A stretch of DNA of 64,000 nucleotides from Anseranas semipalmata (taxonomy: Eukaryota > Chordata > Aves > Anseriformes > Anseranatidae), in NCBI GenBank assembly GCA_013399115.1, contig VXAA01000920.1, forward strand, positions 496,323-560,322, read 5' to 3'. The position numbers were made by a program, and so were the translations under genes. How positions within the stretch are numbered: the stretch's first letter is position 1; the number at the start of each line of letters is the position of its first letter. Positions 24,443 through 37,954 of the stretch are shown in pieces. Under the pieces are notes generated by a model. That model was not told where the DNA came from and made no database searches. It saw only the letters and a program-made list of their open reading frames with translations.

Positions 24443-26321
24443 AGTGAAAATCCAGAGAAAAGCAAAGCTGCAAGCAAGAAGATTAGAGGAAATAACTAAA
24501 TCTTATATGTGTGACCTTTCTTTCCAGCATTCATTGGAAATGGTAAACCGTGTTTGCTGAAGAAAATGTTAAGCTAAGTAATAACTGAATGAGCCAGACA
24601 GGTATGTGGAAAGTTCATGGGAAAAGTATCAATGATTTGGAAAGGAAATGGTCAACAACACCAAGAAATCAGTAAGAAAGATCAGAAGTCTCAAGAAGAG
24701 ATATGGAAGAGATAACACTTAGGGGTAGAAAAGGGTGATGTGCTACAAAGATGACCCAAGACAAGGACAATAACAGAAAAGCCAAAGAAGTCACACTTTA
24801 TTCGAAAACCACCAAGTCTCTAATGCACTGTTCTGAGTCCAAGTCCTCCCTGGAAAGAGAACCAGGGAGGACTGCTGACACTCACAAAGCTAATGAAGAC
24901 TCTATCCCAGAGCAGAAGTTTGTCATTGACATTTAATTTCTTCTTAGCTCTTTATCCAGAAAAAGACGAGTGTGCAAGTTTCAGTCTTTCCGTCACTATG
25001 TGGATGTCCAGAATAACATCAGAAATGGTGACTGCACCAAATGACCTCTCAGTTGGGTGTACTATGCTAATTTTAAACCATTCACTATTCACTCTGATCA
25101 CATCAAGAGACAGTGAAATCTTGTTTACAACAATTTTATCCACTATGTATTTTGGATGTGTGGCTTCAGGGCATGAAATTTACCCATCAGTATTAGGGTG
25201 CCTAAAATGCAAGTGCTTTTCTCTAAGCTGATAACATAGCCTCCTTTTTGGCCGGGGAGAGAAATAAGTAATTCTACAGAATCATTAATTTCATCTACTT
25301 CAGACTTCTTGGGAAGAGAGAAAAACATACACCAGGTGTGCAAATGTTGCTCCATTAACTACAAACAGCGCTATAGGTGATGACCCCAGATGGAGCTCAC
25401 TGTGCTGCAGGTGTCTCTCACTTTGAATGGAAGTAGCTTAGATCTCAGAACAGAGCCAGTTCTATGTGATTTAAGTGAGTTTTCTAGCAAACACCACTCC
25501 AATACAAGAAAATTAAATGTGAATTGCCTGAGAGTAAGCTGTGGGGAAATCAGATTTCATCCCAAGCATGAAAAAATTTGGAGAGGGAGTACAACTTAAC
25601 TGAATTCTTTGATTAACTGAGAGCTGAACAGGTTGTTTGTAAGTCTATGTGTAAAGGATTGTTTATCAAGTTGATATCAAGTATGAAAGGGTTGTTCTTC
25701 AGATATGACCACTGTTTTTCCACAAAGAAACACAGATATGAAAAAATTGAATAGAAAAAGGAGGTAAAACTGGTAGTACAGATATACTAGCCTGAGCGGA
25801 GCAGCACTGACACATGAGGGTAGGCAGCCTAAGCAAGGCAGGAGATGAGGGGCTTCCCTTAGTCAGCAGCATCCCAAGGTCCATCTTAAGTATCATAACA
25901 TTTCCAATGCAGTTTTCAGTCTGTGTTGGCTTATGTGTCATCCTTAAGCAGTTATTTCACCTCCCGAATGCTTTCACTCCACTTGCCTGTCCTCAGGATA
26001 CAGACAAGGAGCTTTGCAGGACTGAACCTGACCTTGTCCAAAGTAGCGTAACCATCAGAGAGCTCCTCTGGTTAATTCTTCTTGAAGCTACTTCTATACT
26101 TACCAAAACTAACAAAACTAACATAACTCTATGTCTAACAAATGGTATATCACAAAGGAAGTCTCAGAGTCCTTCAGTAGGTAGTGGTACCTAACAACAA
26201 GACAATTTCTAACACAAAGCCATGAATTGTGTGATGAGCTGCATCAAGACTAGAAAGATATAGAGGCAAGCCTAAAAGAAAATTGGGAAGCAGTACAATA
26301 TTTTGTATGATTACATATGAT

Positions 26322-26400
26322 TGTGGTAGTTTGATTCCCAAAGAGACTCCCCTCTCTTTCCACTCCCCTGTTTAAAGGAAAAGGAAAAAAGAAGGAGANA
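26322..26400 (-). mobile_element. Decayed LTR end fragment
   Basis: The plus strand reads TGTGGTAGTTTGATTCCC, then CACTCCCCTGTTTAAAGGAA and a purine-rich tail. This follows the terminal 80-90 bp of the LTRs at 2120 and 4394 (TGTGGTGGTTT ... CACTCCCCCTC, then TCAAAGGAA). The rest of an LTR is not visible to the right. An ambiguous base sits at 26399. It is in the same orientation as the other two LTRs. Confidence 0.5.
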
Positions 26401-26951
26401 GTCTTTTTGAAGTATTTGTTTTCTTGATTAAGAGTTCTCAGTTTGGCAAGACCTAAATCAAGATACATCAAAGAGGGTTCAAAATAAAGAGCAGCTGAAT
26501 GAAAATGTATGAGATGACAGAAGGAACAAACAATAATAACTGTGCATATGTTCAAGTCATCTGAAAGTGATTGCAGCAATGTGTAAAATATCCGGAAATA
26601 AACATTAAAATAGCATCTTAATTCCCTAAGGAAAAAAGTACTGCTTAAATCTTAAATAAATCCTGTTTAAACTAAACGGCATCTATTCTCCCCTTTACTT
26701 TATGACTGCAGGAGCTTTCCCATTCTCTTGGTTTGGTTATACATTCTACATGTATAATAGTGTAGAAACCACTACTGTTCCTACTCTGATTTTCTGCCAT
26801 GATAGTGAGTTTCTGTAGGTAAATATACTGGCAACACAGCCAGGCAAAACAAAAACCTCCCCACCAGTTATAAGTCATTTGGAGGGGGTGAAGAAGCAAG
26901 GACTTATACACACCTTCTCTTTGCTAGCATTTATTTCTCCACAGTTGAAAA

Positions 26952-26983
26952 GTTTTTTGTTTTTGTTTTTGTTTTTGTTTTTC
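26952..26983. repeat. (TTTTTG)n simple repeat
   Basis: Four to five TTTTTG units form a near-perfect tract. Confidence 0.9.
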
Positions 26984-27714
26984 CAATAGAAGGTTGTGTG
27001 GAGAGTATGATTAAAGGTATGAGGGAGATGTATAATACTTCACTGCATGATGGCTTGAGAGTTGAAGAAAAGACCACCAGAAACAGATGAGAATGGAAAT
27101 AAAGGACAAAACTCAGGAAGATAACAGGCGGCAGAAGGCAATACTAGAGTAATAACATGAAAAAATCAGTTTTGGTTTCCATTTTTCAAATAATCCTTGT
27201 TCTGTTACCTATAGAAATAATCTAAAACAATCTAATGATGAGGCATCTCTAACAAAGTTACCACAGATTTTAACTCATGATGATATCTCAACTTCAAAAT
27301 AGCAGTGTGTCTCGTAGTCCATTTATTTTCTTCCAGTTGAAAACTTTGAAAATTAATTTGAAAGACTACAACTTCACAAAAATTTTCCCAATGGATGATA
27401 TTAAAAGTAAGCTAGGTCTCTGAAGTACTATGACTTTGCACTGCCTGTATTTCCATTGTGACATTGTAAACACTTTTGAACAGCACCACCATAGTTGTAC
27501 TTTAACAAGGTGACAGAATAATGGCCTTTTTTCTGTTGAATTTTTTCAAGTATTCAGACTTTAGGAACCCTTGTAGTAAACGGTTTATAACTAACAAGTG
27601 GAGATTAATTTTTGGCTCCAGTATTAGCTGACAGGCTATCATTATCAGTCACTAATGTCTTTCATAAAAGGTCCAGGATATCACTCATGTGGCTCTTCTA
27701 AAATGCCCTGAGGT

Positions 27715-27740
27715 TTTCTGTTTTGTTTTGTTTTTGTTTT
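27715..27740. repeat. (TTTTG)n simple repeat
   Basis: About four TTTTG-type units with small length variation. Confidence 0.85.
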
Positions 27741-29360
27741 ATCTCCATCTGAGTGTGACAAAATGTGGCAGACAGGAGGGCACCACAGAACACTTCTGAA
27801 TCATTTCACATATGTTGAACACAAGGTGTTTAAAGATAAGGCTGTGAAAACCAGTGCATATATAGATGCCTTACCCAATGTCAGATACTGTAATGCACTT
27901 ACTAATGCTGCAGCTCTACAGGAACAGCCAAGTGCAGATTATTTGATCATGTATTTAAAACATTGCTGTACTTCATAAGAAAGCACCTTGTGTACGTTTG
28001 AAAAAATGAGGTGAGGATTTTGATACGAGGACCAGTTTTGTTTTCTGCATTCTAACAAGCAAAAGGGAGTTATAAGTGTAGAATATAGCACTGTCTGTGT
28101 TTGTTCATGATGCTTGATAATGTACCAGGTGCCTCCAAGCTGAAATATACCCTCTTATCTCCTCAGTTGGTCTCAAACAATGAGGAGATCATGAAGCAAT
28201 GTATGGGGTTCAACAGACTGGCTGACATTAGATCATGACTCCTGTTCTCCCTCCTCTTACTCTCACGTACTTCTAGCATAGCCATTCCTAGAAAATGGAG
28301 GTGTGATCAGGCATCTGTTGCCTCCAGTCCAGTTATAAACCACCTCTCTGCTTCCCACATGCTGCTAGATGACCTTCAGTCATCTTCAGTCCAAGGCAAA
28401 AGAATGGGTGGCCTGAGACTGGCCAAAGTGAAGAGTGTTAATTAAGGAGCTAGCTGATCCTTTTTCTCATCTTTCTGCATATCCACTAGAGACAAACCAA
28501 ATGATCTGTTGTAGGATAATGAAGTGTGCTGTTATTTGTTGTCTATTGCTAGTAGAGTAGATTGCCTAGTATAATACAAAGTCAGGGCAGAAGGTGCTCC
28601 TGATGTGTAGCCTTGTAGATGGTCATGCACATGTACCCCAGCTGACATGGAATGTGGCCAAATGAAGAAGCATCTTCTAAAAGCTGGCAAGTAACCTAAT
28701 GACCCAAGCAACAGCAACTCAGTTAAAGCCATACTGGCTTCCATTTGTGAGTCTACCCCATCAGGATCACTAACTGGAACACCTCTGCTCTGACTTTCTA
28801 CTTAGTCTGCCACTTGTCTGCAAGTTCTGCAAAGTCCTGTTTCTACTTGCCATGTTCACAGATACACCTTGACCCTTCTGACCTTTGCAAAGCTCCTTTT
28901 CAATCCTCTCCTCCATTCATCCTTCCCTTTCTCCCTGTCCTGCCATGAGGCCAGACCCTCCCAGGAGTGTCCCATAGTCTCCTGGATGAGTGTTTTTCCA
29001 GAGTTTCTGCCACCTCCTTGCATTGCCTAACAGTGGGTTGTCTGTTTCAGCTTGGTCTGCCAGATCAAAGCTCATCTGGGAGAAGACAGTTGGAAAAAGA
29101 AACAGTTTCTTGGTGAAAAAAAAAAATAGTTTTTTGGTTAAAAAACTCATTGCAATACTTAGGAAAACAGGCTTATAACCTTATTTTTCAAAACTGACCA
29201 GAGAGCTCCTACTGCCTTGAAACTGCAACAGGCTAGTGTGTATACCAATTCACTGTTTGTCCTTAACATGTTTCACTCATGGTTGCAGTCTCCTCACCTC
29301 AGCTCTGTCCTCCCCTGCCCTTCTCTCTGCCTTCTCCCCTTCTCCTCTAGAAAACAAGAC

Positions 29361-29758
29361 ATATGAGGAGTGGCTGAGAGAACTGGGGTTGTTTAGTCTG
29401 GAGAAGAGGCTGAGGGGACACCTTGTCACTCTCTATAACTACCTGAAAGAAGGTTGCAGTGAGGGTGCCTGGCTCTTTACTCAGGCGACAAGTGATAGGA
29501 CACAAGCAAATGGCCTCAAGTTGCACCAGGGGAGGTTTAGATAGAATAGCAGGAAGAATTTCTTCACAAAAAGGGTGGTCAAACATTGGAACGGGCTACC
29601 CAGGGAGGTGGTGGGGTTGTCATCCCTGGAGGTATTTAAGAGATATATGAATGTGGTGCTTAGGGACATGGTTTAATGGTTGGCTTGGTAGTTTTATGTT
29701 GATGGTTGGACTTGATGATCTTAAGGGCCTTTTCCGACTTAAATGATTCTATGATTCT
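29361..29758 (+). mobile_element. CR1 LINE 3' end (well preserved, 5'-truncated)
   Basis: This is a clear avian CR1 3' terminus. In order it shows GAGGAGTGGCTGAGAGAACT, TGTTTAGTCTGGAGAAGAGG, CTATAACTACCTGAAAGAAG, ACAAGTGATAGGACA, ATGGCCTCAAGTTGCACCAG, TTTCTTCACAAAAAGGGTGG, CATCCCTGGAGGTATTTAAG, GTGCTTAGGGACATGGTTTA and TTGGACTTGATGATCTTAAG. It ends in tandem ATGATTCT octamers at 29743-29758, the hallmark of CR1 3' ends. Only the last few codons of ORF2 and the 3' UTR remain, so it cannot move by itself. The 102-codon frame at 29236-29544 is partly CR1-derived and not a host gene. Confidence 0.96.
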
Positions 29759-32700
29759 CTGTCCATCCTCTTGTCCTTGTTGCCCTCAGGATTTCCTTCT
29801 CAGTAGTTTATCCCCCTTCCTAACCAAACCTCAGCCTCTCTGAAACAGAACAAAACCAAAGACAAAAAATCTCTGCAATTCCATTGCAGCACAGGGATCC
29901 CATTCTCTGTTCATGGCATTCTGGTGTTATGTGTCGTCTTGCTGCATCTGCTGACTTTGTGCGCATGCATGGCATGGCTGCAGAGGGACGTTCCTCTGGG
30001 AGAGGACTGTCACATGCATGGTTATGCCACTAAAACTGCAGCAGCATAATCAAGCTATTGTAGTTGTGCTGGGAATTTTACCAGTTTCAACAAGCTCCTA
30101 GCTGGTAAGATCTTCAGGGCACAGACTGTCTACTCTGTACAGAATCTAGCAGTGAGAAGCCCTTAGGCATTATAGAGCCAAAAGTAATTATAGGTAATTC
30201 CTTTTGATATATCACCATAGGGCATTAAAAACACCTTTATAGGTTTCTGAAAGTCTAGAGGGAGATGATTATTTAACAAAAGGACTTCCCCTCTGGCTCA
30301 GCCTGTAAATACAATAACTTCCATATTATTCCCTTAAAGAAAAGACCTCTTCTTGCAAGATGTGTGCATAAGTCTGTGAGTAGTTTCCTTCCTTATGTGG
30401 GACTAGTAATATCCATAAAGCTAAAAAATGGGTGAATGTCTCTTTAGCATCAGCAGCCATGATTTCTAATGTATATACATTTAAAGACTGTATTAATATT
30501 CTCAGCACTGCAGCCAAATGTTAAGCTCTACAAGTTCATGTTAAATATTTGTTTTTATTGGCTGAGTTTTAATGAATGAATTCAAAGACTAGGAGAGAAA
30601 TCCAGATTTTCTTTGGAAACTGGAAAAGTATTTTGGAAATATTCTCATACCGCTATAAAAGCCCCAAAATGTATCTGGTGAGATGCCAAGGTATGAACAG
30701 TGTTACTGAATATAAAATAATCATGAAGAAAGTTTGGCATGGATAGCTGAGAATGTTCTGGAAGATAAATGAACTTTTCAAGTTTGTATTATGTCAGAAA
30801 GCAATTTTTCCCCCCAAATTTGTGATTCTGAGCATCAAGAGACCAGCATTATGTGAAAAGAAGAACCCATCAAGTACAGTGTGTGCAGCTGCAAGTACTA
30901 ATGCTGGATGAATGACTGTACACATAGCTAGTAAGTCTCAGTGGACTCATCACAATGTTCCTTATTTGTAATAGTAAATCAAATTCGTTGTCCAAAAAGA
31001 GCCACCACTTACTGCTAAATGGAGTCATATGATTGCTCCTTAGACACATGGTATTGACTTCTGTTTGCTAAATGGCTGACCTACATTCAGGAGATACGCC
31101 TGAGAAAATCACTGCACTTCAAATTCCACAATGAAAATGAACAAGAAAGCATTTTTAGAAGAGAGTGGGAAAAAGAAAGTTTATTCACGAAGAACTGTAA
31201 GACACTTGAGATAATTTTTGCCAACTTTGACATCAAAAGGAAAGTGCCATAAATTTGATTAAATGGTTACAGACATCAAATTTTTAATCTGTTGGCTTCT
31301 GCTTCTCCATGTTTACAGAAATAGAGGGAGAGATTTGTCAGTTCTCAAATATTTTACTTTCAATTTTCACTTCTTAAATTAACAACTCATCAGCCCTCTT
31401 TCTCTGCAACTTTATGGTCTTCTTTCCTCCCCTTTCTAACAAATGACCCATGAGAGAAGTGTTTCTCCTTCCTAGGTTTTGCTCCATGACAATAGCACTT
31501 ATTTACACCAAGAGGGTCTTCACATTGACAGCTCTGTACAGAGGCATTTCTAGAATGTAGTGGTGATTTTGGACCTGACATATATTTGAGACATCTTCAG
31601 GTAAAAAGTAATTTTTTCATTGACACACGCTTTCCTTTGTGCTATGTGGTTTCTCTGAGGTTGACCAAAGGCAGATCAAGATATTATGCAGCAATACAGT
31701 ATTGCAGACATACTTCACCTGACACAGGTTTTTAGCTGTTGTACTCCTCATGATCTACAAACGAATATCTTCATACCCATTTGCCAGTTTTCTGAACCAG
31801 TTAGTCCCCCAGCAGCATAGGTCTTCCATACGTCCATTCAGCCTTGTGGCTTCAGTTCCTCATCTAGAATATCCTCCTGCACACTTAGCAGATGTTGTTT
31901 TCTGAAATTTTACTTTAGCATACCAGGAATAGCCAAATTAATAAGGTAGGATGCAGAGCCAAAATAGACAAAAAAAAAAAAAAATTGTTTTTCTACACAA
32001 TTAACCACTAAGAGTAAAATAATCTGTAATTTCTCATTTTTCAGAACTGACAGCTATAACGAATCTGATGAGCTAATTAGATTAATACCTGAACTGTTAT
32101 TTTGCTCTCGAATATTTGTGAATATATGAGGATGATAGATGTGTTCATTTAATGTGCTATGTAGTAAAGAGGTTTTTAAAAAGTTGCAATACCAACACAA
32201 ATAAAAACCTATAACCTGGAATGGCACTTAAGATGCAATTCAAAGCAACAATGCAGTTACAGAATAGAAAGCCAGGAGCCAGGAAATGTCAGGATGGAAC
32301 TGTGTCCATCAAGTACACAAACTAGGTAAACATACATTTGGAAGTTCAAAACATTGAAAGTGAATTTTCTATTTAATAACCATAGCGTTGCACTAGAATT
32401 TGAAATTTTCATTCTTCAATTATAGATGTAGGATACACAATATATCAGTGTGCTAACCTGCGTATGTGAAACAATTTTTGGTACTCTAAGACTGATAGCT
32501 TTCCTCCTAACTACAAAAGGTCTCTGACGTTTTAAAAAAAAAAAATACTTGAAGATACGTGTGCAGAAGGAAGAAAATAGGGACCGGTGGACGATACATA
32601 AATAATAGTGCTAATATTTCAAAAATAGTGCTAAATTCAAAAACTCTCTAGGTGTTTACCTGTGGCTAACGTACAGACAGACATGTAGAAAAGACCAGAT

Positions 32701-33295
32701 CAAGGCACCAGGCAGATGACACAGGTTTTGCGACATTCCTGTAAAATACTGTAAATTGCAACTTTTTTCTGCTGTTCCTGGATTAAATGTTCAGACTGCC
32801 ATGATGTATGTTTACTGAAATAACTATAAAGATTCATAACAGAGCAGGCTAGAAATTCAGTAGAGCTATAGCAGCTGGGAGCATGCAGTGCTCTTTTAAA
32901 AACCTATCATTTGATATTTGCTACTGTATGCAATGGCTTCCCATTGCCATCTATTATTGTAGCACTCCCTCTATTATTGACTCCCACTGTTTCTGATTCA
33001 TACAGCACTTTATTTCCTGGAAGGTATCTCTTTTTTCACCTTCTGAACTTCTTTTTCAGTCTGACTACCTTCTGCACCTTCTCCACCACTCTGGCATCAT
33101 ACACGGGCCCTCTTGAAAGGCACTGTTTGCTTGGATAACCTGTTCCTTCTTCCACTGAGGTGTTTACACCCTTCTTGAAATATCCACCAAAGTGGTGTGC
33201 TGCGAAACAAAACCTTCCCAATGAGATTTCTAAGCCATTGTAAATATATCAAAATATAATGCAGATTTTTTTGTTTTGAAGTCTATATCCAAACA
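29759..33295. other. Non-coding interval
   Basis: No gene or transposon is recognised. Only short homopolymers occur, such as the A-run ending near 31983. Confidence 0.6.
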
Positions 33296-33425
33296 AAGAG
33301 AAGAGAAGAGAAGAGAAGAGAAGAGAAGAGAAGAGAAGAGAAGAGAAGAGAAGAGAAGAGAAGAGAAGAGAAGAGAAGAGAAGAGAAGAGAAGAGAAGAG
33401 AAGAGAAGAGAAGAGAAGAGAAGAG
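33296..33425. repeat. Perfect (AAGAG)26 pentanucleotide array
   Basis: Twenty-six uninterrupted copies of AAGAG span 130 bp. The plus strand is entirely purine, and imperfect A-rich sequence lies just upstream. Lack of interruptions suggests recent expansion and high polymorphism. The 78-codon plus and 97-codon minus frames through it (repeating lysine/arginine/glutamate or serine/leucine/phenylalanine) are artefacts of the repeat. Confidence 0.98.
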
Positions 33426-34170
33426 GTTTGTGTCATCTGCTTAACATGGAAAAATTTGCTTGAACTGAAATTCATATTGCTCCCTTTCATATATCTTTGT
33501 AGAGCACATTGATTTTTTCCCATGTATTACAGGCAGAATGAGAAGAAACTTTAACAAGAGTAAATAAAGTTGCTTCTGCCTTGACTCTGATAGTCCTAGA
33601 GGGTACTGCTAGTGGGATTTTTGCACTCCTTGTATACTGAGCTCTCCAGTCTTTTCCCAATATTTCCTTTCTTATTTCAACATTCTAAAGAACTTTGTAA
33701 TCTTGTCCTATCCCTGTCAAAAGCTTTCTTCTGCTAGAGAATTTCCTTGTTTGAATGGTGAATTTCACTCAATTCCTGAAAAAAAAAAAAGTCTCTATGT
33801 ATTTATTGAGGGTAAATTAATTTCAGGGGTGTATATTTCAGGGACCTAACAGGAGAGTGTTTCAGCTGATATATTATAGAACACTTATACTGAAGTGTGT
33901 AAAATTATAAGAAGTTACAAGTTTAGATTCGACATAATCAATTGTGTTTCAACTTTTAGTATATGCTAATTTTCATTATGTTTAAGACAAATTAAAATTA
34001 CACTATTATGCATACACTTCCATAGCTGCTTTCTGTACATTTTACACTTGGAGATAGTAGCAATTGAAGCTGCAGTAGTCCTGGAAGTCAGGACTTCAAA
34101 CTGCATTGAATTCGGTGGACGTTTTGCTATTTGCCTTATTAGTCTGCTCCTCCCCCAAATGGCACACACA

Positions 34171-34210
34171 TGTATATATGTGTGTGTATATATATATTAT
34201 ATATATATGC
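34171..34210. repeat. Mixed (TG)n(TA)n tract
   Basis: TGTATATATG, then alternating TG, then TA-rich sequence. It is an alternating purine-pyrimidine microsatellite likely to be unstable. Confidence 0.88.
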
Positions 34211-35603
34211 ATACAAACAGTGCAATCTGCATTATGCATTCTATTCAAAACAACTTCATACAGATTACAGGCCAGAAACATGCTGCTCTTAACATAATCT
34301 CACAAACCATTTTTTTATTACAGTTTCATTTTCTTGAAATTCTATAGGCACAAAACCCAGCAAAGGATGTGATAATGGAAAATAAAGTTAAATTGTTTTT
34401 CATTGTAAGTTAGCTCCTAACATAAATAACTCTGTTAACCACCTTAAGCACTACTAAAATATTTAAATAGCATATAATGGGACCATACACTGTATAAAGG
34501 CTGTACACATATGAGCAATTGACTTGTTAACTGCATATAACACTAATGAAAGCCAATCATGCATTCACCCATTTTCTGATAATTAGCAGTTGTTATCTGA
34601 CAGACGCCATTTCCTACACATGCTTTTGCTCAGGGGTAAGTACGAGAAAAGTTTGCTGAAGGCAGGACTATTTCTGGCCCAGTAACACTTATGTTGCTAT
34701 GTGATCTCAGATTACTGGGTAGATAGGTACACAATGAAGTCAAACAGCTGATCTGCAAAACTGAGAACACTGCGGTTTCCTCTACCGGTGCTTGTTTGTG
34801 TATAAATATGCACATGTGCACAGACTATGGGTAATCAAAGGTTATTTTTTTCTAGATATGCTTGTCAAAGAAAGAGGCCACATCCTGCATCCTGTTAAAA
34901 CATTCTGTTAAAATACAGCCAGAACCCCTTAGCAAGCTGTGTGAAGTCACTCCATACAGAGGTGCCTGTGACAGTTTGTACGTTCTTTTTCATTGAGTGA
35001 TTTAAAGTTGATCTTAGTTAAGATAGAGAGACCATATGCCAGTGCTGCTGCAAACATTGCTTCTTTCAGTCTGTTGATAATGGCAGCATTGAGAGTCTTT
35101 GATCATTGCCATCACAGCAAAACTGTTGGTGGCAGCAAATACAGTATCACTTTCAATTTGGGTCATATGGGGGATTCTTCAAAGGTTGTTGGTAAAATCT
35201 AGCGGCTATCTTCTGTGTAAGGCTGGATGCAGTACCTTTCACCCCTCTTCTCTTTCCTCTCGCCTGCGTACTGGGCATCTAGTGAAACAAAAAGCCAAGC
35301 TGTCTCTGCAGGATAGTTACAAGAAGCACCCAAACTTGAGCTCACATATTTTATTAAAGAATGGAGCATCCCCTTAGGCAATGAAACTCTCCAATAAGCA
35401 TGATGGGCTCTTGAAAGGAAGCTGTGTTATATAGGTATATTGGCCAGTACTGTACATATTTAGGTCTGCAGTTTTCACCACAGTAGGCATTATAAGAATC
35501 TCCATACATACACACAGTAATGACAGAATACCCTATATCAGACACTGATATAGGCATGTTTCCTCAACCATACACCTCCATTGTGATTAATTTTCTGCTT
35601 TAG

Positions 35604-35964
35604 TTATACAACACTTGTGTGGATAAAAGTTCTACATCCTGACTCAGTTACAGCCACAGTTACAGAAATAAACCTCTTTATCAGTGTTTTCAGTTACCAC
35701 AAGGATCTTGCAAGAGTAGTGCATCTGGTCTCCTTTTGTACTCCCCAAACCATCTTCTGCAGAGAGGGCAGCGAAACCATGCTAATCCTATGTTGGAAAC
35801 ACAGCCTGCAGTGCTCTTACATGAGCATAAGTGATGGAGACAATCCACTCTTATTTTCCCTGTATGTCCTCGCCTGTTCTGCTGGGGTATTTGGGACAGA
35901 ACAAGGCACCTATAAGATTGTTTTGTGTTCTACCGAGGCAGCTTTTTACATTGTGTGGATGCAG
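35604..35964 (+). other. Exon-like open segment with splice-site look-alikes
   Basis: ATTTTCTGCTTTAG (ending at 35603) resembles an acceptor. CAG|GTAAGT at 35962-35970 is a full-consensus donor. The 361 bases between them are open in one frame (stop-free from 35587 to 36009). The encoded stretch is rich in hydrophobic and Cys/Ser residues and matches no family I recognise. The frame length alone is within chance expectation for a 64-kb AT-rich window, so this is only a candidate. Confidence 0.15.
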
Positions 35965-37954
35965 GTAAGTTTTGAAGAGACATGTCAGGAGGGTATTTGG
36001 GATTCATAAGGCTCGGAAGCCAACCAAGGTGTACTCCACCACATGTGAGGGGATGACACATTAGTAACCCCCTTTCTCCTGCAGCCACTTTCCCAGCAGG
36101 AGCCTGCTGGGCATGAGCAAGCAGCAAGAATGAGCAACAGCTACACTGTCATGTATCTGGCACCCCATCCACCATCTTCTGGCCTCATGTGATATTAGGC
36201 ATGTCCCCTCCAGATGCAGAGATGGGGAAAGGTGGAAACTGTTCTACACTTCTCTAGCAGCAAAAAAGATTCTTCAGTCTGGTGTGTTGTCTGCTTTCCA
36301 AAATCCTGTTAGAGGACAGAATTACATGTACGATCCCACTTTCTCTGTAACTCTTTTGGGATGCATGTTTTGCCCATGTACACATTCCTCCTCTGAATTA
36401 GACCATACTATTTTATAACTGTTCTAATTTGCTTTGAATTTTGCTTTGTGACAGAATTTTAAGACTTTTTTTTTTCTTTTCAAAGGTCTTCCTTTAGAAT
36501 GGATGTGCAGTCATAAACTTTGATCCTGCTGCAACACAGTGTTTCACTTTTTCTTCTTGCAGATTAATGAGGTTAAATAAAATCAGGGAAAGAACACAAG
36601 TTTCAGGTCCTTTCTTCCAGTGAATCTAATCCCACCAATGACATATGACACAAGTTAGTGACACCCTTCATGTTATAATTGAACTCTCCCTGGCAGGATC
36701 CACCCTTTACTAAAGATGAGTGGATGCCTTTAAGAGAAGAAACTAGTCTTCATTTCAGAGATGTGTACTTTGGATTTTGGTAGCACTGGGATCTATCAGT
36801 TCCCCAAATGGGACATACCTCATGTATCATTTAAGACTGGAAATGCTATGATTTTATTGAGGGTGGAAAAGGGAAAATCCCAGCATTGAAAATCATCATT
36901 ACTCAAATATATCTCTTGGGGACATTAAAAAGCAACTGTCTTGGTTCAGACTTGAAACAGGAGGGGAATTCCCTAAGAAGACAGAAAAGGAGAACCTGAC
37001 ATTTACTTAGGACTCTACAACTGAGCTAATTCTCGGTAAAATGCTATTCAAGCCAGGGAACCACCGGGTTCAACATCAGTTGCAGAAGATTAGAAAGGAC
37101 AGTTGCATGGCCTATATCTGTGTGCAAGTTCCTAACTTCAGGCCACCTTTGGAAATTTGCAAATAACCCCCTGCATCTTCCTTTTTTTCTCTTTCTTTAC
37201 CCCTATTGCTAGTTTTATAAATTCTCTTCAGTGCTTATCATAGGAGACAACAACTGAAGACAAAAATTCCACCTTATGAAAATCACCTTTCCCTTCTGCA
37301 GGGCTAAACAAGCCCAGTGGGAGAATATAATTATCAGGGACTTCCTATTTCAGTAAGCAAATGTCAGTCACTGGGGAAAAAAAAAAAAATATTAGAGTAG
37401 AAAAGTGATCACCAAAAACAGATGAGCCTAAGGGAGAAAAATACCACTTTGAACTAACGTACTTTTTAATGCCAGCCATATCCAAGTGTGAAGAAAAAGT
37501 TTGGTCTCTGACTGTCTCTGACCATATGTTTCTGTTAAAGATGTGGGAATACAAGTCTACTCGGGTATGTGCTATATAAAGACAACATTTAGGTTAAAAA
37601 CCTAAAAAAATCCCAAAGAGAACAGATATATACCTTTTTTTCCAATGATTATGCTTCGTGTAAACTTTTTCATTGTGTTGTCAAACTACTGATGAGCTAG
37701 AAAATTTCCTCGACAACATGAAGCTGAGCAGTGTTGGAAACATAGGAAGAACTTTGATATTATATAACAAATTCTGGGTGACTTTGAGGAATGAACTACT
37801 ACAAGTGGAAAGAAATTTAGCAGTAGAAGCTCTGTGTACAAAGACATCAGCAGCTGCTCAGATACCATCACTGTCTTTTGGTCATAATAAGGCAAATGGA
37901 GCTGTAGCAAGCATCAGGCAAAATGATTTTAGGTCGAGCAGTTCAGTTAACACG

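Larger units (their letters stand above)
16653..26321. other. Non-coding AT-rich interval
   Basis: About 9.7 kb with no recognised gene or transposon. Simple repeats lie at 21171-21224 and 24406-24442. A polypyrimidine/CAG acceptor-like site is at 23408-23433. Open frames are short apart from a 126-codon plus frame at 25814-26194, which resembles nothing I know. Confidence 0.6.
26401..29360. other. Non-coding interval
   Basis: No gene is recognised. T-rich simple repeats lie at 26952-26983 (TTTTTG units) and 27715-27740 (TTTTG units). Confidence 0.6.
33426..37954. other. Non-coding interval
   Basis: No supported gene. It includes a TG/TA microsatellite at 34171-34210, an exon-like stretch at 35604-35964 and an A-run at 37377-37389. 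Confidence 0.6.

Noticed and set aside
33230..33523. 97-codon minus and 78-codon plus frames with repeating residues
   Set aside because: Both are produced by translation of the AAGAG pentanucleotide array.
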